Assembly: GCF_963678635.1 (NCBI RefSeq)
Contig: NC_087062.1
Location: 52,832,473-52,896,472 of the forward strand
Direction of reading: 5' to 3'
DNA: 64,000 nucleotides
DNA from: Symsagittifera roscoffensis
Taxonomy: Eukaryota > Xenacoelomorpha > Acoela > Convolutidae
This document shows, one piece after another, positions 1 to 10,043 of this stretch. Below the pieces are notes generated by a model. The model saw only the letters and a list, made by a program, of their open reading frames with translations, did no database searches and was not told the origin of the DNA. The first letter of the stretch is position 1, and each line of letters begins with the position of its first letter. A program made the translations under genes and the position numbers.

Positions 1-42
1 CTGCAGCAATAAACAATTTATCAACCCTATATTTATAACTGA

Positions 43-604
43 ACTGTCAAAAAAGACCAAACTATAAAACTGGCCATGGACTGAAAACAAATAAGCAAGG
101 CAATCCATATGAACGAAAATCAAATGCCTAATGTAAACGTTTTTCTACGCAACGTGGCTCAATCAGCGCAAGAAGGCAGCGACAAGCCCGGCTCCTCAAT
201 TTTTTTAACAATTGACCTCTGGTATGCATACAGTCAACTAAAACTAAATGACACAACTAGAACGCAGTGTAATTTCAGCATAATAGGAGGCCAAGCAACA
301 GGAACATTACTTATCAGTTAGAAATTGGGTTCTACGGGCTAACGGATATTCTCGCAGAAATCCAGAAAGCCATTGATCTAACTTTGAATAATGAAAAGGA
401 CAAAGTCGGATTTTTAGACGATATACAGATTGTATCTCATGCGATAAAAGAACACCACATTGAAAAACTGAAAAAGGTTTTAGATAAATTAGATCAAGAA
501 ACCATGGTCATCTCTATAGACAAGCGCAAGTCGAGGAACCCTGCACAATACCAATGCATAAGAAAACCAAAGCCCTTACTTAACTCCAACATCCAACAAA
601 ATTG
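43..604 (+). pseudogene. Reverse transcriptase fragment (Gypsy pol)
   Basis: The frame at 109-321 holds an FLTIDL...AYSQLKL block, which matches the RT palm motif that carries the first catalytic aspartate in Gypsy elements. After a frame change, the next stretch (about 320-605) has a FYGLTD-like block and then FLDD, the equivalent of the YxDD catalytic box, followed by a lysine-rich region typical of the RT thumb. The internal stop and frame shift near 320 break the domain. It is not expected to give an active enzyme. Confidence 0.7.
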
Positions 605-889
605 AGCAACTCAAAAGCTCTATAGAACCAGTTCACCGAAGCCATTACTTAACTCCAACATCCAACAAATTTGAGCAACTCAAAAGCTCTATAGAACCCG
701 TTCACCATATAATTGATTTTATATCAAACCTTGCCAAACTATGCGACCCACTAAGACCGCTATCATCAACAGCTAATAAATTTCTTTTCGTATGGTAAAA
801 AAAAACACAAAAAAGCTTCCAAAAACATTCTGGACGCGGTACATAATTTTACAGAACATTTGCACTTAAGCATTTTTACAGAACATAAG

Positions 890-1145
890 CAAGTAACCGT
901 GAAACTAGAATAGTATGTGACGCAAGCCGATACGGTGTCAGAGCGGCTTTAGAACAAGAAACACCCGATGGCTAGGCTAGCATAGCGTACGCAACTCGCT
1001 TTGTGAGTACTCGTGAAAGTAAATACTCCGTGAACGCGTTGAAGTTACCGGCCGCGGTATAGGCCGTCGAACAGTTTAAAAGTCACCTATACGGTAAAAT
1101 TTTTACCCTAATTGCTGACCATCAAGTTTTTGCAAGTGCAATTCC
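890..1145 (+). pseudogene. RNase H fragment (Gypsy pol)
   Basis: Reading the plus strand gives IVCDAS...GVRAALEQ, then an ATRFVSTRESKYSVN-like block and ADHQ. These are the usual conserved blocks of Gypsy RNase H, including the first catalytic aspartate and the E/D of the later boxes. Two in-frame stops (near 977 and 1060) interrupt it. It sits at the expected distance downstream of the RT fragment and belongs to the same dead element. Confidence 0.6.
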
Positions 1146-1689
1146 GAGCAACAAAAACGAAAAAACATATCAACTTCCTCTAACAAGATGAGTAGAATGT
1201 CTCCTTCCCTCCGACTTTCATATCAAACATCCTTCAGGCAGTAAAATGGGGCTAATCGACTATGTTTTATGTCACCCAGTGGGAAAACCCCAACTCGGCG
1301 TCCTGGGATGAATACTTCGTTGTAGCTTTTATTGAAAATTTCATAGCTTGCCTCAAAATTCAAGACAAAACTTTGTGTCGATTATAAAAATGAACTCAAA
1401 TTCAACTGCAATCACTGTTAAACCTCAAATGCACAAGTTCAGTTGCAGAATTTGCTCTAACTCAGACTTTAAATTTCATAGCAATTCAAATCGATCAGTC
1501 CCCTCAAAATATATAGTGAATACAGTTAAATTATGCCAAACAACAGATTCAAGCCAGAACGTCGAATGCCAACTGATCAAGATGGACGTGGCGAATATCC
1601 CAATTTACCGAAGGAATTTGCGAACAGCCCTTCATATCGACTTTATAGCAGCTGCCACTAAAAGATACAGGCCTTGCCAGTAACTAATC

Positions 1690-2340
1690 AAAATGGTACG
1701 CCAGCAGAAATGGCAAAGCATGAAAGCCTGCTACGGACCCTACTTCTACAACGTACGAGACGAATTGTCAGTTTGAGACAATATCCTAATTTACGACGAG
1801 CGAGTGGTCATTCCGAAGTAAATGAGGCAAAAACTACTTGACTAATTTCACTTGACACATCCAGGTATCCATACCTGCTCCGAGACATTGGGTGAACAGC
1901 CGAAAACTGCCGAGAATGCCGAAAAAAGGGCAAGAACTTAAAAGTAATCTACGGGAATAGCATTTTACCACATTTGATGCAGTGGTGGAACCTATTGAAC
2001 AAAACTAGTTGGACTTCGCGGGACAATTACCGGATGAAAACAACAATGTGTATACCCTAGTCTAAGTAAACAGCTTCTCGCGATTGCCGTCGGCAAAAGC
2101 TGTTGCTAATAATGAGGCTGAGGCTATAATAAAGTTCAAGGAAACACATATCGTAAACCGCAGCGTGCCACCGAACATTCGTTGCGATCAAGACAATCAG
2201 GACAAAGGGCTTGGAGCGAAAAAATTTATAACGAACTCTAAAAATAAAAATGTTAATTTGATCTTAGCACCGGTCGATGATCACCGTTTAATGGTATGGT
2301 CGCAAGATTAATTAGAACTCTTAAAAACTAGACTGTCAGT
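1690..2340 (+). pseudogene. Integrase fragment (Gypsy pol)
   Basis: Around 1860-1940 a degraded HHCC zinc-binding region is visible (CRECRKKGKN block). At 2084-2311 the frame contains PPNIRCDQ and APVDDHR, which match the core integrase stretch around the second catalytic aspartate and the conserved segment near the glutamate. Stops and shifts separate the pieces. It is part of the same dead Gypsy copy. Confidence 0.6.
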
Positions 2341-2599
2341 CATGACAATCGAAAAAAAGTTTCAACCGCATGAACTTGCCTCCGACGTAGCAGATTTACT
2401 CAAGGCATTGAGCATTACACTAATTGCGACCACAAAAACTACAACCTTCGAAGCCCACTCTGTGTGTAAGCTCAACGGACCACTAAGTGCTACATTTGCA
2501 CATCACCTAAAGCCTCTAACCTCTCATGGGAAAACACAAAACTTTCGTGTTTAGTCAAAAAGATCCTAAAGAAAACTGCATTACCAGCCGTGGCAATGC

Positions 2600-4313
2600 G
2601 GATTTGGGAGCAGAATAGTGAAGATGAACTGGGCCATGTATATAGAGAAAAGAGTTGACATGCCCGAACCAACTTACAAACCAACGGAGGAGAATTCAGC
2701 GCAGGACACAACAACACCCAATCAGGGAGATCAAATGGATACAGGCAACCGTATAATTGGAAAAACAGAAGAAGACAACCTGGGACAGCTTGTGTCTAAC
2801 AGATAAACCAGTCAGACTAGATAGCAGCGACAAAAACCAATCCGTTGGCTAACCGTACAATAAAAACAAAGATTAGAAGGAGCTCATCTAGTCTTTCTAA
2901 GAGATCGTTTTAAGGGACCACAAAACACCGTTGACCCCAAACTGCGAAAACATGTCGAACCAGAAACTAGAAAATTCGAAACAACAGCTCGAAAAACAAA
3001 AAACCACGGAGTGTTCGGTGCACAACTTAAAATAATTGAAAACGGATCAATCGTTAGCGTGGATACGGGAGGACGGTAAACAGCCACGGGTATTTAGGCA
3101 TGACGTCCTAGCATTCGTACTGGACCCAAGAGTCTACGGCAAGTAAAGACCGGCACAATTAAAACAATTTGTTGCATATTACCAAGGGCAAAACCACATT
3201 TTCAGACGTAGGAGAAAAAGTAACCTTCAAGAAAATGGATGAAAGTCAACCCCAAAACCCGCAGACAAACCAGTACTACAACCATTAACATCAAAGAGTC
3301 CAAAATGCTAACCGATTGAAAACAAAGATGAAGTGATATGTCAGTCGATGAATAGAAAATTAAAAGAACCACAGCGAATCTTTAAACCATTCATGACAAA
3401 GGCGAAAAAGGCCCAGATCGATAAACAGAAGAAAAAGGAGGAGGCAAAACCCCTGAAAGCTACCGTTCAGAAAGGGGACCCCTGACGAGGAAGCCCAGTG
3501 TTAATCCCGAAAAGAGACTACACACTCATTCAGTTTGACTGCGATAAACCAATCTCCTTGTCATCGGACGGCTGCGAACTACGATGTAAAACACCGTCAC
3601 CACAAGAGACAGCGGCAAAAAGAATGGACCTCAAATGTACGACGGATGAAAGCATCGCATCTGAAGTCCGACGCTCTACAAGAAGAAAAGCAGTAAACGC
3701 AATTCCGATTAATCAGGTCGATGAAGCAAATTCCGAAACAAGCATCAGTATAGGAAATATCGCTCTTACCAACACACCACCCCAATCTGAGGGCACAAAA
3801 ATTTTAGTAAAATCAATCCAGGAGGACACACGGGAACCCCCGACGGATACTGAATGCATTAGAGCAGAAACAACCACTACAAACTCCCAGCCACACTGAG
3901 AACTGACATAATTTCCACGCCGAGAACCAACCAAAAAGAGTAAGGCAAACAGCGCCGAAAAATCCACACCGATTAGGTCACCTCAATCTTTATTGCAAAG
4001 GGCGGTAAGCTCGAGGTTTGTCATTGATCGACAAATTAGTACAACATCTCCGGATAGCGAATTCCTCAAAGACTTTGATGCCGCGATGAGGACACTAAAA
4101 GCTATTTCACCTACTAAATGTTCAATATCTTTTCAAAGGGAGTGCGAACAACACCATGCTCGAGTAAAAGCGGACAAGAAACAAACAACATTAAACACGG
4201 AAGAAAAACGTACCAGTGCTCCGCAAAGAGCGTTCAATACGCAACCAGCAGCAAGAAGTCCCAGCAAAGAAACACCTACAACGAGAAGATCGGAAAAGAA
4301 AACATTTTTTTAA
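2600..4313 (+). pseudogene. Gypsy 3' hydrophilic region, broken
   Basis: Three separated open stretches (2618-2806, 3498-3899 and 3993-4313) encode charged, Ser/Thr/Lys-rich sequence with no domain I recognise. They lie between the integrase remnant and the polypurine tract, where Gypsy elements often carry a C-terminal pol extension or an additional ORF. I treat them as decayed parts of the element rather than independent genes. Confidence 0.4.
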
Positions 4314-4356
4314 AAAGTGCGGCAAAAACAGAAATATCACGAAAACATTATATCCA

Positions 4357-4373
4357 AAATGGGGGATTGTTAT
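4357..4373 (+). other. Probable polypurine tract and 3' LTR start
   Basis: The sequence aaatgggggat is directly followed by TGTTAT. A purine run next to a 5'-TG is the usual junction between the internal region and 3' LTR of Gypsy elements. From about 4440 to 5160 I see no gene. That stretch probably contains LTR sequence and ordinary AT-rich DNA. Confidence 0.5.
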
Positions 4374-5227
4374 CCGTCAACATCATATATCGGATATCCA
4401 TAGAAAACTGATTAATACTAAAACACTAAACTTAAACTTTATGTGATAACCATACTTGATGATATAATTACTTACAGTAATCATTTAGATGTCTTATCTA
4501 TTTATATAACTAGTAAAATTAATGCTATAATCAACAGCTATTTATGAGTATTTATGAGTTTTCAGATTCGAATCAAACATAACTTTAACCGAATGAATTT
4601 AAGTTGCTAAAGATTCTTCTTGTTTCTTATTTAAAACGTTAATGAATCCTATCTGGTTTCCCAAAAACTTTTGTTCATCAAAGTGCTTATTTTTGCAGTC
4701 GGCAGCAACACTTTCCAAGTTGTGATGATAATTTCTTGAAGCTGGCTTTTTTGAAAGTTCACTGCATTGTTAAAAAATAATGGGATAAAATGAAGTAAAC
4801 AAAATTTTCGAATTAGTTTCTCTCAAATTAGGTTATATTTAAACTAGAATTGATACGTGATACGGGACAAAAAGTGCCGAAAGTTATAGCAGCGTTTTCA
4901 TGGTGCAATTTGCTCAGCAAAATTTCAAATCAAAATTACAACGGTTCACATCGTTTGGTTCTGATTTAAGGATGCAAAAAGGCACAAATCTTGTTATTCT
5001 CACATCAATTGAGCCTGTTTGCCTCCTTTATTTTAAATCGAACGAATTGACCTGTTTTAAATGTGTGATTTTAGAGTGAAATTTTCGAAAATCTAAGAAA
5101 ATACATCATCAGAATTCGACACTTTTTGCTGCCGACTCTAAAAAAATCCTGAGCTATCCAAACAATCATGCTTTCTCGAAGATCCGCCAGTTTCTTGTCC
5201 AGTGGTACATTAAAAAATGGCACTCAC

Positions 5228-5408
5228 AGGACAGCACTATAGCACAGAGGACCTTTGAGAGGAGGTCTCTGAAGCTGACGGAGGTCTCGTCTGCATCCCG
5301 CATGTACTCGAACACAGTCTTGCCCCCGTTGGGATCTACTTTGGGGCAGGGATGGTGGTGCCGTCTGTTCCCTCCCCCTCGCACTATCGACTGTCGCTCC
5401 TCCTCTAC
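5228..5408 (-). CDS. Probable host-gene exon, protein not recognised
   Basis: A GC-rich island of 181 bp in AT-rich DNA is open on the minus strand. It is preceded by a good splice acceptor (TTTGCAG, ending at 5409) and followed by a good donor (GTGAGT, 5222-5227). The encoded segment begins VEEERQSIVRGGG and includes KVDPNGGKTVFEYM and DADETSVSFRDLLSK, which looks like constrained protein rather than repeat. Reading starts in phase 0 and ends in phase 1. I do not recognise the protein. The only other exon-like island on this strand is at 37255-37394, which ends in phase 0. If both belong to one gene, the Polinton lies in its intron. Confidence 0.5.
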
Positions 5409-5489
5409 CTGCAAATACAGGCTTGCTTATCAAGCTAAATAAAAACAATGGGAAAATACACGGACTGACCAGGCTAAAGTTTGACACTG

Positions 5490-6518
5490 CATGCGTTTAA
5501 TACTGCGTCCCGACAATTGTTTTGTTCAATCCTTCCTTTAGTTTTGCTGAAAGTGAAAACTATGGGATCAACCGTGCGATCATCTCTCCACACCAGCCCC
5601 ATTCCACTTAAAAAGGATAAAAACGATACTTGGCGAGCATGATAAATCTTGTCAAATTAATGTTTCAAAAAAAATTGAGTGAATCAATTACTAAAAAAAG
5701 TAATATCCACAGAGTGCACTTTTTCGTACACAGTACAGTCGACCAAATTCTATATTGCTGATTAATCATATTGCAAAAAGGGGGAATTGGTTAAAGGCAC
5801 AATTTCGTTTACGCTTAATCGTTGAATTAGTTCCTTTCTAAGGTGGAAACTCTATTTCGGGATTATATTATAAAGCATGAAGGCATAGGTGCATCTGCAA
5901 TTTTCTGTGGGATTTTCTCGAAAAAATTTCGTCGACCTTGTTTTAATAGATTTTCCGTGCTCTCTCCAAGACATTTTACAGGTCCTAATTTTTCATAAAT
6001 TTCTGCGACGCATGCATACGCTTTTGAAAAAAACAAGCCAAAAGTCAGTTTTTTGATGCTCTCCCTCAAATTTAGTATTAATAAGCTGCGATTTTAGCAT
6101 ATTGTACCCTTTTTAATTTAGTATTTGATGCAAATAAATATTTTTCGTTTTTTTTCAGAATGCGCCTCTTTTGGGTTCTCACTTAAATGAGTCTGCTTTG
6201 CTATTGAAAAAGTGATTTTGGCTGCGAATCACGCCATCGTCTCTCACATATTTTAATGTTATTTTACGTATCTGCAGTTTTTACGGGTTGCCTAGCGCGA
6301 TAATCATGTGTGCCCGTTAGCATGCAATCATTGCTTCGATTAAATATTCAATCAGAGAAAAAGTTATTTTGGTTTTTATTTGATTATAGATATCATTGAT
6401 TTGATGAATGAATAAAAATCATCAACTTCACTTCATCAAATATTCACCTAATTATTTAGGTTACCGCCAAAAAGCGGTAAAATTATCAATTCCCCATCAT
6501 ATGCGTTCATTATATTTA
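5490..6518. other. AT-rich interval, no gene seen
   Basis: No convincing coding region, RNA gene or structured repeat was found. Short open frames here lack coding character. Confidence 0.5.
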
Positions 6519-6703
6519 TTGTTCTGAAATTCAAAGAAAAAGACGGATTATTTTTGCTCGGGGTAGTTTTTTTTTCTCCAGACAAGTTCCGGCTTTTTAA
6601 CTAGCTAGCAACTTTAGACGGATCTTTTTAAATATCAGCCAAAGATACTTTTATCTAGAGAAAAACTCTGACAAGTTAATTTACCTAAGAATTTTTTTGT
6701 ATT
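6519..6703 (+). repeat. Left part of dispersed repeat interrupted by the Polinton
   Basis: The segment starts TTGTTCTGAAATTC and runs through GCTCGGGGTAG, a T run, CAGACAAG and TTTTTAACTAGC. The same order of blocks occurs in the repeats at 34945 and 35971 (TTGTTCCGAC..., GCTCGGGGT..., T run, CAGACAAATTTCG, TTTTTAACTAGCC). The match resumes after the Polinton at 25542. The Polinton therefore inserted into an existing copy of this family. Confidence 0.6.
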
Positions 6704-6709
6704 GACTTG
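6704..6709. repeat. Target site duplication, left (gacttg)
   Basis: The six bases gacttg immediately precede the first base of the left terminal inverted repeat and are repeated exactly at 25536-25541. Six-base duplications are characteristic of Polinton integration. Confidence 0.9.
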
Positions 6710-6967
6710 AGTAGTATGCATATAGTGCGTTAGGATCGGGGGGGGTTGTCATACATGGATGACCATTAGGTATAAATCATAATGGTCACCATGTATTAAA
6801 TGATCAGCAATGGTCACCATGTAATAATCCTAATTGTCACCACATATAATTTTATACCTAATGGTCACTATGTAATAATCCTAATTGTCACCATAAATAA
6901 TTTTATACCTAATAGTCCTCATGTAAAACTTCGGTATATTATTGAGTATTCCCACTGAACGTTGTGG
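6710..6967 (+). repeat. Polinton left terminal inverted repeat
   Basis: The sequence runs from AGTAGTATGCATATAGTGCG to CACTGAACGTTGTGG and matches the reverse complement of 25325-25535 almost base for base. It has 8 G in the poly-G tract against 12 in the right copy, and a 51-bp internal duplication that the right copy lacks. Subterminal copies of a near-palindromic ATGGTCACCAT motif recur within it and could be binding sites, though that is inference. Confidence 0.93.
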
Positions 6968-7868
6968 AAACGGGAATGGAATTAGGTTTTGGTCGGTGCA
7001 TGTTTTCCCTTCTAAAGTTTGGGGGTATTGGTTTGTTTACATGTAAAATGACGTTATATACCTATTATATGCGACCAAACTATATGGTATATAGAAAAGC
7101 ACAAGATTTTGGCAGCGTAGCTTAACTGTTGGCTGCGGTGAACGATTTCCTTCAAAAATGCATGTTTTATTACTGAATCTCGAAGAAAGCAAAATTCGTC
7201 AAGTGCGGCGGCCGCCACCTCTATTTAGGCAAAAATTAATAATCAATTTGACCAAAATAAGAATGAAAAATTTCGTTCAGCCAATTGAAGGTAAAAACAA
7301 AGAAAAATTATGGAACACTGAAAACTCTAAAATGATGAAATTGGCTTGAAAATTTTGACATTTCCATTTTCCGTGTCTACAAGAGACTGAAAAATAAACG
7401 TCTGAAATCTATGACAAAAACTTTGATTTGATAGAAAGGTTGAAAGAGCTAAAAGGTTGAAGTGGCTAAAGATCTTGAAAAACGAGAACACTGATGAAAG
7501 CCAAAAGTGCCCATTAATTTTGCTGCAACCATTTCTAAGACGTGTACCTAACTTGTTACTATAAAATTGAAGTGGAACAAAATTTCTTGGGGTCCGAGTA
7601 GAGGAAAACGCATGGCGCTCGACTCTCAGCCGAAAGGCGGCGTTTCGAAACCCGTCCGGAAATTGTACTGAAAGGAGGCAACAGTAGCTGGTATGGTGAT
7701 ATCCCCCCATAGATCGATTTTGTACTTTTTTTCTCACTTTGATAAAAAGCTTAACTTCTCGAATTACTGCTATTCAGTTAACAATTGGGTAAAATTTCAA
7801 TTACTAAAAGAATGTATTGTTCAAAATTGAATTGTAAAATGTATAAATCAACCATATTAAATGGTTAG
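6968..7868. other. Polinton interval without a convincing gene
   Basis: This lies between the left TIR and the end of the protease gene. The 136-codon frame at 7327-7737 (minus) starts close to a repeat-like GC-rich patch and has no recognisable features. A short tRNA-like stretch with GTTTCGAAACCC (about 7590-7660) could be a tRNA-derived fragment, but it cannot be folded convincingly by eye. The interval probably serves as 3' untranslated or terminal spacer DNA. Confidence 0.45.
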
Positions 7869-8315
7869 TTAATGGGTACGCATGTGAGTTAGGAAACGTT
7901 TCAAAACATGATCAGTTATATAAACAAAATCAGAAGCATCACCATTAAAGTTTTTATCAAAAATCAAATGTGCAATATAAATACAAAAAGAACCGCACAT
8001 GGTAGAGTTTGAGTCTTGCATGGGAAAGTTTGTCATCAATTCAGTCACTTGATGAAAATTCTCGTTCAATCGTTTATACAGATTGGTGTACTGCCAGAGA
8101 GGAAGACCGAGAGGATCAGCGAAGTATAAAACATTTCTTCTGTTGCATATCACAATCCAATGTGTCCCCGGAGAATCTGATTTTGAAGTGTTCACAATCA
8201 TAAAGATGTTGTTTGGGATGTGAGGTGGAAAATTGTCGGCTGCAAATACTCCAAAAAACTTATATTTCAGATGTTTACAATTCTGAATGAGGTCCTGCAA
8301 CTGGATTTCATCCAT
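7869..8315 (-). CDS. PRO: Adenain-like cysteine protease (maturation protease)
   Basis: The 148-residue product has the adenovirus-protease/Ulp1 arrangement: His52 in GTHWIVI, Asp67 in YFADPLG, Gln100 in MQDSN and Cys107 in MCGSFC. Polinton proteases of this family are thought to process capsid and core proteins during virion maturation. I chose the ATG at 8315; the frame continues upstream only through a TTG and would then overlap the capsid gene. This ATG lies 2 nt after the stop of the major capsid gene, so the two are tightly coupled. It is the last gene of the minus-strand block. The length is somewhat short but all four key residues are present. Confidence 0.9.
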   Translation of the reverse strand: MDEIQLQDLIQNCKHLKYKFFGVFAADNFPPHIPNNIFMIVNTSKSDSPGTHWIVICNRRNVLYFADPLGLPLWQYTNLYKRLNENFHQVTELMTNFPMQDSNSTMCGSFCIYIAHLIFDKNFNGDASDFVYITDHVLKRFLTHMRTH

Positions 8316-8317
8316 TT

Positions 8318-9625
8318 TCAGACTGTCGAAATGGGAAGGACGTTCTTTGTAACTTTGCGGTCGGAGGTAATAAATACATTGGATGAGCGTATACCCCAAA
8401 CAAAAATTTCCAGGTTTGCTGTCAAAGCGTTTGAGAATTGAAGATCGAGTGAAACTGAGCAGTTAGTAAGTTCTGGATGCAAGAAGTCATGAGCTGCCTG
8501 CTGTGTGCTAGTGAGATCAAAACACATAATAAAGTGCTGTTGGTAGTTATCCAGAGTGATTCCCAGCCCGCAGTGCAACAAACCCAGCGCTGATAGTGTG
8601 TTGAAGAAGAGACGCTTATGATCTTGTGTACTGATTGGTGTACTTGCTATTGGTAAACCATTTCGTCTCAAAGTAACTTGCTCCAGTCCAAATTTTTGAT
8701 AATGAAAAGGATTCGTTCGGTTTGTTCCTAGAAATGCATTATTTGTGTTCAATGCTATGATAATTTGTCTCACCGGTTCACGAGCAAAAATATCTTCCTG
8801 TTGCCAGCTGCGCTGACCAGCTGTTGCAAGAAATGTTTTTGTAATTTCTTCTTGATATGGGTAGTTCGCAGGAGTTTTGAGCAAAGTTGATTCAATGGCA
8901 GAGAGCACATGGTCGGTCACAGTCATTTTTCTAACATATAGGTTCGCTTCGAGTATTTGCAGCTTGTAATGCTTGGCAGCATCTTCCGATATAATGAGAA
9001 AATCTTCATGAGAACGTCTGTAGGAAAGTCTGAGGGTAACACCGCTCAACAAATGCTTGTCACATGTGAAAAAATCAACTCCAGCGGGTCCATAGAACCA
9101 AATTTCCCTCGATTCACGGACCAGTTCTCGTTGAGATGTGAAATCAGCTGCATCTATTGCAGCGGGATTGTTTTCAAAACGATATCCCTGACACTTAAGC
9201 CATGAGTCCTTGGCTCCTTTGCTGTTAGAAACTTCTGTTCCAATAAAGCTTTTATGCGCAAAATTACTATTGGCATTTGAGATTTTGAGTCCATTAGCAG
9301 AGAGGGTACAGTCAGAGAAAAGGGAATACAGGGAGTTGTTTACGAGGAACGGTGAATCAGACACAGTAGGATCAGTGTTGTCGTATCGCAGATCAGCTCC
9401 ACTTGATTGCGTTACTTTGCATCGTATTTCCAAATAAATTTTTTGCAGGTCAACAAAATTATTACGGTCACCGGTGATTTCAAATTCAAGCATTGGTCCA
9501 TTAGGTGAATAAACAGGTCCAATTTTTTGATCAAAAGCGTTTTCAAAAGTAATCAAAAGAGGTTGTTTTTCAAACAAATCTAGAGAGCTATGGGTAGCTT
9601 CATTGGGTAACAAATTAGCGATCAT
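8318..9625 (-). CDS. MCP: Major capsid protein, double jelly-roll (hexon-like)
   Basis: The 435-residue product has the block order of the Polinton/adintovirus major capsid family: an N-terminal strand-rich region with VNNSLYSLFSDCTLSANG (about 95-115), a GVTLRLSYRRS block (about 205-215), the AYP-like NYPYQEE block, a NPFHYQKFGLE block (about 305-315) and a C-terminal FSNALTANLEIFVWG segment. Such proteins form trimeric capsomers of an icosahedral shell. Its ATG overlaps the end of the preceding basic protein gene by 11 bp, and its stop is 2 nt from the protease ATG. The length is close to the shorter, invertebrate-type members. Assignment rests on pattern resemblance, not a search. Confidence 0.85.
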   Translation of the reverse strand: MIANLLPNEATHSSLDLFEKQPLLITFENAFDQKIGPVYSPNGPMLEFEITGDRNNFVDLQKIYLEIRCKVTQSSGADLRYDNTDPTVSDSPFLVNNSLYSLFSDCTLSANGLKISNANSNFAHKSFIGTEVSNSKGAKDSWLKCQGYRFENNPAAIDAADFTSQRELVRESREIWFYGPAGVDFFTCDKHLLSGVTLRLSYRRSHEDFLIISEDAAKHYKLQILEANLYVRKMTVTDHVLSAIESTLLKTPANYPYQEEITKTFLATAGQRSWQQEDIFAREPVRQIIIALNTNNAFLGTNRTNPFHYQKFGLEQVTLRRNGLPIASTPISTQDHKRLFFNTLSALGLLHCGLGITLDNYQQHFIMCFDLTSTQQAAHDFLHPELTNCSVSLDLQFSNALTANLEIFVWGIRSSNVFITSDRKVTKNVLPISTV

Positions 9626-10037
9626 TTTTTATGTTTGAGAAAAAATCTGCTCGACTTCTCACTGGTCTGGTTTTTCTTCGAATGGTTGTTTTTCTTTTTC
9701 GAGCCCCTACTGACCTTCTTCTTCGTAATCCATTCATTGGTGTCTTTCGACGACGTCGTCTACCACCACCGAGTTGTTTTCTTGCAGTTTTTGTGACAGT
9801 GTTTTTCAATGCTTGTTTAGGAGACTTCTTTTTCATAGCGACATCAATTAGTTCTGGCGCTGCACTCATCAAAAGTTCTCTGCCCAGTTTTTTCGCTGCC
9901 GGTAGAATAACCCGTCGTGCAAACGGTATAGCAACACGACCAATACCAGCAGCCAAAGCGCCAAATCCACTGCCGCGTTGTCGGTAGTGTCCAGAGAAAT
10001 GAGGAAGTGAAGCTTGCTTTGCATAATATTGTTCCAT
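9615..10037 (-). CDS. Basic core / membrane-active virion protein
   Basis: The 140-residue protein has two parts. Residues about 20-62 are a small-residue-rich, amphipathic-looking helix region (SGFGALAAGIGRVAIPFARR and onward), similar in style to the membrane-lytic segment of adenovirus pVI. Residues about 75-130 are extremely Arg/Lys-rich (GGGRRRRRKTPM, RRRRSVGARKRK), like adenovirus DNA-condensing core proteins. Its place between the minor and major capsid genes supports a structural role. Combining a lytic-type helix and a core-type tail in one small protein is notable. The function is inferred from composition and context. Confidence 0.6.
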   Translation of the reverse strand: MEQYYAKQASLPHFSGHYRQRGSGFGALAAGIGRVAIPFARRVILPAAKKLGRELLMSAAPELIDVAMKKKSPKQALKNTVTKTARKQLGGGRRRRRKTPMNGLRRRRSVGARKRKTTIRRKTRPVRSRADFFSNIKNDR

Positions 10038-10043
10038 TGGTTT

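Larger units (their letters stand above)
1..4367 (+). mobile_element. Degenerate Ty3/Gypsy LTR retrotransposon, pol region
   Basis: Fragments in several frames read, in order, as reverse transcriptase (about 40-540), RNase H (about 890-1140), integrase (about 1690-2340) and a long hydrophilic 3' region (about 2600-4313). This is the pol order of Ty3/Gypsy elements. Many stops and frame changes separate the fragments, so it is a dead copy. The 5' part lies outside the window. A purine tract followed by TGTTAT at 4357-4373 looks like the polypurine tract and the start of the 3' LTR, which agrees with the element ending here. I could not place the outer end of the LTR. Confidence 0.75.

Noticed and set aside
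7590-7660. tRNA gene
   Set aside because: A B-box-like GTTTCGAAACCC and a loose A-box-like stretch exist, but no cloverleaf with a paired acceptor stem can be drawn.
7327-7737. 136-codon minus-strand frame near the left end of the Polinton
   Set aside because: No motif, no tight junction with neighbouring genes, and composition unlike the other element genes; probably chance.
8316-8399. N-terminal extension of the protease from a TTG codon
   Set aside because: TTG is an unlikely start in a eukaryote and the extension lies entirely within the capsid gene; the same reasoning moved the starts at 10913, 13085, 13734, 14027, 14715, 15479, 15896 and 17609.
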